Assembly (NCBI GenBank): GCA_002348345.1
Contig: DEAY01000454.1
Coordinates: 1-6,051 of the forward strand
Length of the DNA: 6,051 bases
Direction: 5' to 3'
From: Verrucomicrobia bacterium UBA2970
GTDB taxonomy: Bacteria > Verrucomicrobiota > Verrucomicrobiia > Limisphaerales > AAA164-E04
Of this stretch, positions 1 through 5,871 are shown in pieces (within the stretch, counting starts at the first letter, position 1; each line of letters starts with the position of its first letter). A program made the translations under genes and the position numbers. The notes below the pieces were generated by a model that saw nothing but the letters and a program-made list of their open reading frames with translations, was not told the DNA's origin and made no database searches.

Positions 1-270
1 TTGGAACACGGCCAATCAGGCATTGCCTACAACGTGACCGATTCGGAGCCCGTCACCCAGCTCGAGTTCTTCACCTTCCTCTCCCAGCAACTCGACAAGC
101 CGCTGCCTCCGGCTGCTTCCGCCGGCGAACTCAAGCAGAGAAAGCGCGCCCTCACCAATAAACGGGTGTCGAATCGACGCCTGATCGAGGAGATTGGTTA
201 CCAATTCAACTATCCCAGCTTTCGTCAGGGTTATGCCGCGGAGATCGAGGCGCTCCCATCCCCCCTCTGA
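1..270 (+). CDS. NAD(P)-dependent SDR / epimerase-like oxidoreductase, C-terminal part (5' end outside window)
   Basis: The frame is open from base 1 and ends at TGA 268-270, giving 89 codons. The first codon is TTG, but the protein almost certainly begins upstream, because the Rossmann nucleotide-binding half is missing. What remains resembles the C-terminal substrate-side end of extended short-chain dehydrogenases of the YeeZ type. It starts with the strand 'YNVTDSEPVTQ' (residues 10-20), which in the family leads into the helix carrying the substrate pocket. Next come a 'KPLPP' turn and the closing pattern 'NKRVSNRRLIEEIGYQF' followed by 'YPSFRQGY', typical of the end of these proteins. 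The substrate cannot be told from this fragment; characterised relatives act on nucleotide sugars or small carbonyl compounds. It lies 65 bp upstream of serA on the same strand. The hairpin-capable dyad and promoter-like elements in the gap suggest serA need not be read from this gene's promoter. Confidence is good for the fold family and low for function. Confidence 0.8.
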   Translation: MEHGQSGIAYNVTDSEPVTQLEFFTFLSQQLDKPLPPAASAGELKQRKRALTNKRVSNRRLIEEIGYQFNYPSFRQGYAAEIEALPSPL

Positions 271-274
271 CCCG

Positions 275-304
275 TTTGGCGGTTTCGATATTTGACCTGC
301 CAAA
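275..304. repeat. Inverted repeat TTTGGC-N18-GCCAAA between the SDR gene and serA
   Basis: TTTGGC at 275-280 is the exact reverse complement of GCCAAA at 299-304. Allowing one G-T wobble, pairing extends to 275-282 with 297-304, an 8-bp stem closing a 14-nt AT-rich loop. It begins 5 bp after the SDR stop codon, and its right arm overlaps the proposed -35 element of serA. It could be an operator, or a stem that ends the upstream transcript. No T-run follows the stem, so an intrinsic terminator is poorly supported. Six-base arms can also arise by chance. Confidence 0.35.
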
Positions 305-320
305 GCTCATCCCCTAGATT
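292..320 (+). promoter_or_regulatory. Putative sigma70-type promoter for serA
   Basis: TTGACC at 292-297 matches 5 of 6 bases of the -35 consensus. TAGATT at 315-320 matches 4 of 6 of the -10 consensus, and the spacer is the optimal 17 bp. Transcription would begin near base 327, leaving a leader of about 9 nt before the serA ATG at 336. The site is predicted from consensus matching only. The position of this element in a gap between two same-strand genes supports it. Confidence 0.45.
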
Positions 321-335
321 TCGCGACTCGATTTT

Positions 336-1925
336 ATGAAAATAATGATCTGTGACCCCATTTCGGCAAAGGGGATCGAGCAATTTCAGCAACAAAACGA
401 CCTGGAAACCGTCGTGCTCTCGGATCGTCTGGGCGAAGCCGAACTGCTGCCTCTGGTCGGCGATGTCGCCGCGATGGTCGTCCGCTCAGAAACCAAGATC
501 ACCGAATCCATCATGGCCGCCGCCCCGAACCTGAAGGTCGTCGGACGAGCCGGGGTCGGGGTGGATAACATCGACGTGGACGCGGCCACCAAGCGAGGGA
601 TCGTGGTGATGAACACCCCGGGTGGCAACACCATCTCGACGGCCGAACTCACGTTCTCCATGCTCATGGCCACCGCCCGCAAGATCCCTCAAGCCCATAT
701 GTCGATCAAGCAGGGAGCGTGGAACCGCAAGGCGCACAAGGGGGTTGAGCTCTATCGGAAGACGCTTGGGATCCTGGGACTTGGCCGGATCGGCACCGAA
801 GTCGCCCGCCGCGCGATCGCCTTCGGCATGCGGGTCCTGGCTTACGACCCCTATCTTTCCCTTTCCCGGGCCAGAGCCCTCCAGGTGGAGATGATGGAAC
901 TCGACGAGATTTTTCCAGTTGCCGATTTTATCACGGTTCACATGCCCATGAGCGATGAGACCCGGGGCATGATCAACACCGAGGCCTTTCAAAAAATGAG
1001 GCCCGGGGTCCGCATTCTCAACTGCGCTCGCGGTGGCATCGTGAACGAAACGGATCTCATTCAAGCAATCGACGCCGGGATCGTGGCGGGCGCGGCCTTC
1101 GACGTCTACGAAAAGGAACCCCTCCCGGATGACCACCCCTTTCGGGAGCGGGAGGAGGTGGTCATGACCCCCCACCTGGGAGCCAGCACCGAAGAGGCTC
1201 AGGATAATGTGGGAATCGAGATCGCCGAAACCATCACCCACTACCTCCGAAGTGGCGCCATCCAAAACGCGGTGAACATGCCCAGTCTGGACGCGCAAAC
1301 CGCCGCTCTCGTTCAACCCTACCTCAACCTCGCTCAAAAATTGGGGCGCCTCCTGGCGCAGTTGGCCCCACAACGCAACGATCGCCTGGTGATCACCTTC
1401 GGAGGCAAAGCGGCCGATCTCCCCGGAGATCCGATCACACGTTGCGTGCTGATGGGCTTCCTTTCCAATGCCGGCGGCTCTGATGTGAATCAGGTCAATG
1501 CGAAGTCCCTTGCCGGTTCGCTGGGCCTGGTGGTGGAACAAGTGAAATCGAACGAGGCCATCGACTTCGCCGAATGGCTCCATGTGGCGGCCTACCAGGG
1601 AGAAACGAAGACCTCGGCTGGAGGAACCTTTTTTGGGGCTTCGATGAGTCCCCGAATCGTACGACTCAACGGGATACCCGTGGAAATCGATCCCAACGGG
1701 GTGCTTTGCCTGGTGACCAACAACGACCGCCCCGGCCTGGTCGGAGCGCTGGGGACGCTCCTGGCAAAACATGAGATCAATATCGCCAATATGAGCCTCA
1801 ACCGCGACGCCGCCGGGGGCCAAGCACTCACCGTCCTGCATCTCGACAGCATTCCCACCAGGGAGATCGTCGAGGAGATCCAATCACTCGAAAATATTAG
1901 TCGCGTGAAGATTGCAAACCTATAG
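336..1925 (+). CDS. serA: D-3-phosphoglycerate dehydrogenase (long form, ACT-regulated)
   Basis: This cytosolic enzyme oxidises 3-phosphoglycerate to 3-phosphohydroxypyruvate with NAD+, the first committed step of serine synthesis. The 529 residues match the long type with an extra intervening domain, like the M. tuberculosis enzyme, rather than the shorter E. coli form. The substrate/NAD-binding halves span about 1-315. The dinucleotide loop GLGRIG is at 148-153, with the ribose-binding Asp171 after the next strand. The expected catalytic set is present: Arg232 in 'NCARGG', Glu261 in 'DVYEKEP' and His280 in 'TPHLGAS'. Residues about 316-450 form the allosteric-substrate-binding domain. An ACT domain covers about 456-529, with 'NNDRPGLVG' and 'INIANM' (Asp464, Asn482) where relatives bind the feedback inhibitor serine. 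Serine inhibition is therefore likely but not shown. ATG 336 is chosen because the family N-terminus ('KIMICDPIS') begins there. No Shine-Dalgarno sequence precedes it, and the leader may be very short. It is probably the first gene of a four-gene transcript. Confidence 0.97.
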   Translation: MKIMICDPISAKGIEQFQQQNDLETVVLSDRLGEAELLPLVGDVAAMVVRSETKITESIMAAAPNLKVVGRAGVGVDNIDVDAATKRGIVVMNTPGGNTISTAELTFSMLMATARKIPQAHMSIKQGAWNRKAHKGVELYRKTLGILGLGRIGTEVARRAIAFGMRVLAYDPYLSLSRARALQVEMMELDEIFPVADFITVHMPMSDETRGMINTEAFQKMRPGVRILNCARGGIVNETDLIQAIDAGIVAGAAFDVYEKEPLPDDHPFREREEVVMTPHLGASTEEAQDNVGIEIAETITHYLRSGAIQNAVNMPSLDAQTAALVQPYLNLAQKLGRLLAQLAPQRNDRLVITFGGKAADLPGDPITRCVLMGFLSNAGGSDVNQVNAKSLAGSLGLVVEQVKSNEAIDFAEWLHVAAYQGETKTSAGGTFFGASMSPRIVRLNGIPVEIDPNGVLCLVTNNDRPGLVGALGTLLAKHEINIANMSLNRDAAGGQALTVLHLDSIPTREIVEEIQSLENISRVKIANL

Positions 1926-1954
1926 TCTTGCAGGGTCCCATCAGAATCTGTCCT

Positions 1955-2971
1955 ATGAACCTGCCCGTCTCGACAGCCGTTCTCGGTCTCGCATTCCTCG
2001 TGGCTCTTCCCGACTCACCGCAGGCGGCGGTCGGCGCTCTAGAGGGATTTGAGGATCTCTTCCCAGACGAAACGCTTGCCACCGGAACCAATCTGAAGGT
2101 CACCCGTAACGAACTGGACCAGGCCTTCATCTTCATCCGGGCGAACAAAGCCGCTCAGGGAATCCCCGTTCCCACCGCCCAGCGGGAGACGCTGGAGGCC
2201 CAACTGCTCGACAAGCTGATCACCACCAAGCTCATCCTCGCCCGGGCCAACCCGGCGGAACAGGAGAAAGGCAAGGATTTCCAGAAGGCAGAGGTCCAAC
2301 TCATGACCGACCGACTCGGGTCCGATGAGGCCGCCGAGCGTCATATCATCGCCTCCGGAGTTACCCAGGCCTACTACCTGCAGCAGCTCTACGAGCAAGG
2401 GGTGGTCAAGGCCGTCATCGAACGTGAGGTCAAAGGCAACTACCTCGTTCCGGAAAAAGCGATTCGGGATTCCTACCAAGGCAACAAGCAAGCGTTCACG
2501 GAGCCGGAGTCGATTCACATCCGCCGTATCTTCCTTGGAATGGTCTCTCCCCAAACGGGGAATCCCCTTCCAGAAAAGAGCATCAACGAACGAAAAACCC
2601 TCATGGCGGAACTTCGCCGTCGAGCCCTCGAGGGGGAGGAATTTGCCAGTTTGGCAAGGTCCTACTCGGAGGATCCGTTGACGCGATCCCGGGGAGGGGA
2701 AATCGTCATTGTCAAAGGACAAACCAAACCTGAATTCGAGGTCCCCGCATTTGGATTACGCCCCGGTCAAGTCAGTGAGGTGATGGCCATCGGCGCCGGG
2801 CTCCATCTGATCAAGATGATTGAGCATCGGCCAGCCAAACTCCGGCCCTTGCAGGAGGTCGAAGCCGCCATCCGACTCAACCTGGAGGCCAAGTATATCG
2901 AACAGAGACTGCCCGGTTACCTGGAACGATTGAAGAAGGAGGCCCGGGTTAAAATCCAGCTCGCCCCGTAA
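1955..2971 (+). CDS. Exported parvulin-type peptidyl-prolyl cis-trans isomerase (SurA/PrsA-like)
   Basis: This is a predicted periplasmic folding factor that isomerises proline peptide bonds and may chaperone exported proteins. From ATG 1955 it has 338 residues. An N-terminal hydrophobic segment (about 5-18) with small residues near 25-28 looks like a signal peptide, though its n-region has no Lys or Arg. Residues about 45-180 are helical and charged, resembling the SurA/trigger-factor-like chaperone segment. The parvulin domain runs from about 187 to 291: it opens with 'IHIRRIFLG' (His188), contains 'FASLARSYSEDP', 'RSRGGE' and 'LRPGQVSEV', and closes with 'GLHLIKM' (His284). Those two His positions are typical of parvulins. 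A charged helical tail follows. An in-frame TTG at 1928, two bases past the serA stop, would add nine residues including one Arg. ATG was preferred because neither site has a Shine-Dalgarno sequence. The gene is 29 bp after serA and likely cotranscribed. The family is confident; its client proteins are unknown. Confidence 0.88.
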   Translation: MNLPVSTAVLGLAFLVALPDSPQAAVGALEGFEDLFPDETLATGTNLKVTRNELDQAFIFIRANKAAQGIPVPTAQRETLEAQLLDKLITTKLILARANPAEQEKGKDFQKAEVQLMTDRLGSDEAAERHIIASGVTQAYYLQQLYEQGVVKAVIEREVKGNYLVPEKAIRDSYQGNKQAFTEPESIHIRRIFLGMVSPQTGNPLPEKSINERKTLMAELRRRALEGEEFASLARSYSEDPLTRSRGGEIVIVKGQTKPEFEVPAFGLRPGQVSEVMAIGAGLHLIKMIEHRPAKLRPLQEVEAAIRLNLEAKYIEQRLPGYLERLKKEARVKIQLAP

Positions 2972-3012
2972 CGCGGAACCCGGAAAGAGCCGTTTCCAAA
3001 CGCGCCCCCAGC

Positions 3013-3402
3013 ATGCCTGTCTTCTACCATTGTGATCGATGTACGGCCTGCTGCCGGTGGCCCGGGGAAGTTAAGATCACGGAAGAGGAGTCTGAAAGTA
3101 TTGCCGCCTTCCTCGGCGAAAGGGTGGAAGCATTCATCCAAAAATTCACTCGCCTTCGACACAACCGCCGCGGTTTGGCCTTGGTCGAGCGGCCCAATCA
3201 TGAATGCGTTTTTCTCGATGGGCTCGACTGTCGCATTCAACCCGTCAAACCTCACCAGTGCCGGGGCTTTCCCAACCTCTGGAATTTTCCAGGATTCCAG
3301 AGTCATTGTCAGGCGACCCCGGAGGAGGTGAGCGATGATCAACACGCCCGCTACCTCAGGGCAAGTCTGGCTTCCACACCCGTCGAATCCCTCCCCGAAT
3401 AA
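3013..3402 (+). CDS. YkgJ-family CxxCxxCC cysteine-cluster protein
   Basis: This is a small soluble protein of 129 residues with the signature of the YkgJ/CxxCxxCC family, thought to bind zinc or an iron-sulfur centre. The N-terminal cluster is Cys7, Cys10, Cys13 and Cys14. A second set follows: Cys65 in 'HECVFLDG', Cys73 in 'DCRIQP', Cys83 in 'HQCRGFP' and Cys99 near the C-terminus. The pattern 'C-x-FLDG-x-x-C-x-I-x-P-V-x-P-x-Q-C-R-x-FP' is the characteristic core, so the full set of eight cysteines is present. The biochemical role is not established for most of the family; one distant branch includes flagellin lysine methylase (FliB), but this short protein has only the core. ATG 3013 is the first start that keeps the 'CDRCTACC' cluster near the N-terminus, as usual for relatives. 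No Shine-Dalgarno sequence is visible. It sits 41 bp after the parvulin gene and 20 bp before the aldolase gene, so it is probably cotranscribed with both. Confidence 0.88.
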   Translation: MPVFYHCDRCTACCRWPGEVKITEEESESIAAFLGERVEAFIQKFTRLRHNRRGLALVERPNHECVFLDGLDCRIQPVKPHQCRGFPNLWNFPGFQSHCQATPEEVSDDQHARYLRASLASTPVESLPE

Positions 3403-3422
3403 TTCCCTCCCCCCCTAGGCCT

Positions 3423-4064
3423 ATGAATCCGACCGACTTCGTGACTCACTTGGGACAAGCGAAAGCGAGTGCCATACTGCGAACGCAACGCACCCAGGCC
3501 GCCCACGCCGCCATGGAAGCGGCCCTCCGAGGCGGGTTCACCGTCATCGAATTCACATACTCCATTCCCGGAGCGCTCGAACTCATCCAGGAATTCGCTC
3601 GTCGCCCGGGAATCGTTGTCGGGGCGGGAACGGTGCTCACCCTCAAGGAAGCCGAGCAAGCGGTCGACGCCGGGGCGCGTTACCTAGTATCGCCCGTCGT
3701 CGACGAAGTCGTGATTGATGCGGCAGCCCGCTTGGGCGTCGCTGCCATGCCGGGTTGCAGCACGCCCACCGAAATGCTTCAAGCCCATCGCGCCGGCGCC
3801 CCCCTCCAGAAACTTTTCCCGGGGGCCGGCACCGGCCCCGCATTTGTTCAACAATGCCTGGGACCGCTCTCCTTCCTGAAACTCGTGCCCACCAGCGGCG
3901 TGACCCCAGAGAATGCAACCGACTATCTCCGGGCGGGCGCCTTCGCGCTGGGTTTCGTCAACAGCCTGTTTCAGCCCGATGACATCGCCTCCGGGGACTA
4001 CGACATCATCGAGGATCGGTCCCGGCGCATTCTCGAGACCGTCCATTCGTCCCAAGCCTCCTAG
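3423..4064 (+). CDS. KDPG/KHG aldolase-like protein (class I, Eda family)
   Basis: It is predicted to split 2-keto-3-deoxy-6-phosphogluconate into pyruvate and glyceraldehyde-3-phosphate, or 4-hydroxy-2-oxoglutarate into pyruvate and glyoxylate, by a Schiff-base mechanism. The 213 residues match the usual length of this single TIM-barrel family. Visible landmarks are 'AILR' (Arg20), the general acid/base Glu43 in 'VIEFT', 'GAGTVL' (67-72), 'MPGCSTPTE' (109-117), the Schiff-base Lys130 in 'QKLFPG', and 'VPTSGVTPEN' (155-164). Three places differ from E. coli Eda. 'EFTYSIPG' lacks the Arg that follows the catalytic Glu in Eda (EVTLRT). The phosphate loop reads PTSGV instead of PTGGV. The late 'GGS' segment is replaced by 'FVNSLF' (178-183). 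The substrate could therefore differ from KDPG, so no gene symbol is given. It starts 20 bp after the YkgJ-type gene with no good Shine-Dalgarno sequence, and is the last gene of the run. Its stop lies 11 bp from that of the convergent neighbour. Confidence 0.85.
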   Translation: MNPTDFVTHLGQAKASAILRTQRTQAAHAAMEAALRGGFTVIEFTYSIPGALELIQEFARRPGIVVGAGTVLTLKEAEQAVDAGARYLVSPVVDEVVIDAAARLGVAAMPGCSTPTEMLQAHRAGAPLQKLFPGAGTGPAFVQQCLGPLSFLKLVPTSGVTPENATDYLRAGAFALGFVNSLFQPDDIASGDYDIIEDRSRRILETVHSSQAS

Positions 4065-4075
4065 CCACCCCAGAC

Positions 4076-4810
4076 TCAGGCCCGCCGACCCCGTTTGCCT
4101 TCTGTTTTTTCCTTCTGAGCGGAACCGACGGCCTTCGTCTTCCGTCCAAGATAAACGACATGGGCACTCCGACGCGCCCGTTCATGGGCTCGAACGGGGA
4201 TTTCCTCCACCGAGAACCCCGCATGTTGAAGTCGCCGATTAAATGCGGGATCCGGATTGGCGGACCAAACCGCAAGGTAGCCTCGGTCATTCAGGGAGGA
4301 GGCAATCCGATGGAGGCCCCGGAGTGAATACAGCCGGCCGTTTCGCTCCTGTACCAGGGCACTGGCCCCGTTGTCGACATCGAGCAGGATCGCATCATAG
4401 GCCCCGCCCTCGCCGGGCCGGCCCATCGCATCCCATACATCCTGATGGTGAACCCTCACCCGGGAATGCTCCAAAACCCCTTTGTTCTGGGCCCCCAAAT
4501 ATTGACGATTCCACTCGATGACCTCGTCAAACAACTCGGCCACCTCGACGCGGACCCGCTGGTCGGTTCGTTCCAGGAGTTCTCGCGTGGTAAACCCGAA
4601 ACCCAGACCGCCGATCAAGACGGAGGCTGAGGTCATTCCGGACAATCGGCGGGCGACAACCTCGGCGAGAAATCGCTCGGAGAGGGTCGAGCGGGTACTC
4701 ATCAGGATCGCTCCCCCGAGCCGTACGTAGTAGTCCCCGTCATGCTCCTCGAGAACGAGGGTTCCTCCATCGGGAGTGGGAACGCTTGCAATGGTCGTGC
4801 GCGGTTTCAT
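4076..4810 (-). CDS. Spermidine-synthase-like protein (class I methyltransferase fold)
   Basis: The 244-residue protein has a Rossmann-like core related to spermidine synthases and SAM methyltransferases. The nucleotide loop is 'VLIGGLGFG' (64-72). 'VEVAELFDEVIEW' (88-100) carries an acidic residue, Glu92, where relatives hold the ribose of (decarboxylated) SAM. 'AILLDVDNG' (140-148) ends the next strand. The C-terminus is Lys/Arg rich (about 223-244) and probably disordered. Automated annotation would probably say 'spermidine synthase', but several features argue for caution. The N-terminal beta-barrel of true SpeE is largely missing, and no 'YHE' motif is seen in the early helix. The usual D-x-x-D-P motif reads D-V-D-N, and no speD is present in the window. 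It could be an aminopropyltransferase-like enzyme with another acceptor, or a methyltransferase. The ATG at 4808-4810 has no clear Shine-Dalgarno sequence. It diverges from the MYG1-type gene and converges on the aldolase gene. Confidence 0.75.
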   Translation of the reverse strand: MKPRTTIASVPTPDGGTLVLEEHDGDYYVRLGGAILMSTRSTLSERFLAEVVARRLSGMTSASVLIGGLGFGFTTRELLERTDQRVRVEVAELFDEVIEWNRQYLGAQNKGVLEHSRVRVHHQDVWDAMGRPGEGGAYDAILLDVDNGASALVQERNGRLYSLRGLHRIASSLNDRGYLAVWSANPDPAFNRRLQHAGFSVEEIPVRAHERARRSAHVVYLGRKTKAVGSAQKEKTEGKRGRRA

Positions 4811-4926
4811 TCAGCTTAGGGGCTCGAACTTTCACCGGGCCACGCCGCCCGCCTGAGAAGAGTGATCATCCGCGGAATCAGATTGCAGCCCCTGAAAGTG
4901 TTGCCATTTGGATTCTCTCGGTTAGG

Positions 4927-4940
4927 TTGCCCAAGGGCAA
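4927..4940. repeat. Perfect short dyad TTGCCC-AA-GGGCAA upstream of the MYG1-type gene
   Basis: TTGCCC (4927-4932) and GGGCAA (4935-4940) are exact reverse complements separated by AA. The dyad ends 10 bp before the proposed GTG start and would overlap the elements proposed for both divergent promoters. It could bind a dimeric repressor, or fold at the ribosome site. It could also be chance. Confidence 0.3.
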
Positions 4941-4942
4941 GG
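4933..4942 (+). promoter_or_regulatory. Ribosome binding site supporting the GTG start at 4951
   Basis: AAGGG at 4933-4937 and AAGG at 4939-4942 precede GTG 4951; the second has an 8-nt spacer. This is the only clear Shine-Dalgarno-like sequence at any gene start in the window. It supports GTG 4951 over the ATG at 4786, which lies inside the divergent gene. Confidence 0.55.
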
Positions 4943-4950
4943 CAAACCAC

Positions 4951-5829
4951 GTGAATCACGAAGTCAACGTCAATACCATCCTAACACATCCGGGCGGCGC
5001 CCATAAGGACGAGTTTCTTGCCTGCAGTGTCCTCGCCGCACACTACGAAGTTCCCATCATCCGACGGGATCCGGATCCGGTCGACCTCGAAAACCCCGCA
5101 ACCTGTGTGGTGGACATCGGGGGACGCCACGAACCGGATCACAACAACTTCGACCACCATCAGTTTCCCAAGGATCACCCCCCCACCTGCGCGCTTTCCC
5201 TCGTGCTTCGGGACCTGGGACTTTATGAACAGGCAAAGCAGTTCTGTGATTGGCTCGAACCTGCTGAATGGTTCGACAGCCGGGGCGCGGTCGAGACCGC
5301 CAGATGGTTGGGCGCGCCTCCCAAGGTGATGGCCCAGCTCAACTCGCCCATCGACATCACTCTCCTGCGCCGCTTCGCCCTTGAGACACACCTCAAACCA
5401 GGGGATATCATTTGGGAGGTGATGCGAATGGTAGGACGGGATCTTCTCGACTACGTCAAGAACCTCAATCAACGGCTGAACTATATCGAACGCAACAGCG
5501 AGTTCTGGACCCTTGAGGAGAATCAATCCCGTTTTGGCGTGCTCTACCTCCCCCGGCGTCAACCCGTCCCGCATGATCCCTCGGCCGGATTGGAATTCTT
5601 CATCAACCGTCAGAACAAGAACGCCTGGGTCGCCGCCCTCATCTACCCAGATCGTCGCGGCGCCGGATACGGCCTTTCGCGATTCAACGATGACAAGCGG
5701 CTCGACTTCACCCGCATCGAACGCGAACCGGATGTTCATTTTGCCCACGCCCGGGGCTTCATCGCCAAGACAACGGCCACCGAAGCCGCTCGGCTCAAAG
5801 AACTGGTTCGGCGAGCCTGGATCGGTTAA
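4951..5829 (+). CDS. MYG1-family DHH-type metal-dependent protein
   Basis: The 292 residues from GTG 4951 match the MYG1 family, whose eukaryotic member is reported as a metal-dependent 3'-5' RNA exonuclease. The role of bacterial members is not settled. The N-terminal metal motif is 'LTHPGGAHKDEFLA' (11-24, with His13, His18 and Asp20). Asp55 lies in 'VVDIGG' (53-58), and the DHH-type signature 'FDHHQF' is at 67-72. The C-terminal signature is 'FAHARGFIAKT' (264-274), equivalent to the 'HA-x-GF' motif near the end of other members. The preceding 'AWVAALIYP' strand is also typical. The region where eukaryotic MYG1 has a 'DAxDNG' motif instead reads 'EWFDSRGAVETARWLG' (106-121), so this is a divergent subfamily. 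The frame stays open upstream to an ATG at 4786, but that extension has no family resemblance and overlaps the divergent gene. The gene appears to be transcribed alone, and converges on the ASPIC-type gene. Confidence 0.85.
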   Translation: MNHEVNVNTILTHPGGAHKDEFLACSVLAAHYEVPIIRRDPDPVDLENPATCVVDIGGRHEPDHNNFDHHQFPKDHPPTCALSLVLRDLGLYEQAKQFCDWLEPAEWFDSRGAVETARWLGAPPKVMAQLNSPIDITLLRRFALETHLKPGDIIWEVMRMVGRDLLDYVKNLNQRLNYIERNSEFWTLEENQSRFGVLYLPRRQPVPHDPSAGLEFFINRQNKNAWVAALIYPDRRGAGYGLSRFNDDKRLDFTRIEREPDVHFAHARGFIAKTTATEAARLKELVRRAWIG

Positions 5830-5853
5830 AGGTCAGGCTCTGGAAACCCGGAA

Positions 5854-5871
5854 CCGACCCAAGGCGGTCGG
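5854..5871. terminator. Hairpin between convergent genes, possible weak terminator
   Basis: CCGACC (5854-5859) pairs perfectly with GGTCGG (5866-5871) around a 6-nt loop. It lies in the 42-bp gap between the MYG1-type stop codon and the stop of the minus-strand gene, where a bidirectional terminator would be expected. Neither side has a T-run, so any termination would be inefficient or factor-dependent. Confidence 0.3.

Larger units (their letters stand above)
4811..4950. promoter_or_regulatory. Divergent intergenic region with candidate promoters and dyads
   Basis: These 140 bp must hold the start signals of both flanking genes unless they are read from further away. For the plus-strand gene, TTGCCA 4901-4906 and TAGGTT 4923-4928 (16-bp spacer) are a weak match. 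For the minus-strand gene, TTGCCC (complement of 4935-4940) and GAGAAT (complement of 4912-4917) with a 17-bp spacer are equally weak. A 7-bp inverted pair, ACTTTCA 4828-4834 and TGAAAGT 4893-4899, is also present. None is strong alone. Confidence 0.3.

Noticed and set aside
16..303. 95-codon minus-strand frame opposite the SDR fragment
   Set aside because: It is antisense to a conserved SDR C-terminus and shows no family resemblance.
486..1883. 465-codon open frame on the minus strand opposite serA
   Set aside because: It lies fully antisense to an unambiguous serA, its translation resembles no family I know, and long antisense frames are common in GC-rich genes.
2039..2722. 227-codon minus-strand frame opposite the parvulin gene
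   Set aside because: It is antisense to a gene with clear domain motifs, and its translation shows no recognisable domain.
2972..3012. GGAAA...TTTCC pairing in the gap between the parvulin and YkgJ-type genes
   Set aside because: The stem is only 5 bp with AT pairs and no T-run follows, so it is too weak to call a terminator.
3822..3839. Strong GC palindrome GGGGCCGG-CA-CCGGCCCC
   Set aside because: It encodes the GAGTGP stretch just after the Schiff-base Lys of the aldolase. Glycine, alanine and proline codons in a GC-rich gene explain it, and no T-run follows.
4786..4950. Upstream extension of the MYG1-type frame to ATG 4786
   Set aside because: The extra 55 codons overlap the start of the divergent gene, match nothing in the family, and are followed by a good ribosome site and GTG at 4951.
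4981..5748. 255-codon minus-strand frame opposite the MYG1-type gene
   Set aside because: It mirrors the codon structure of the MYG1-type gene, whose metal motifs are clear on the plus strand.
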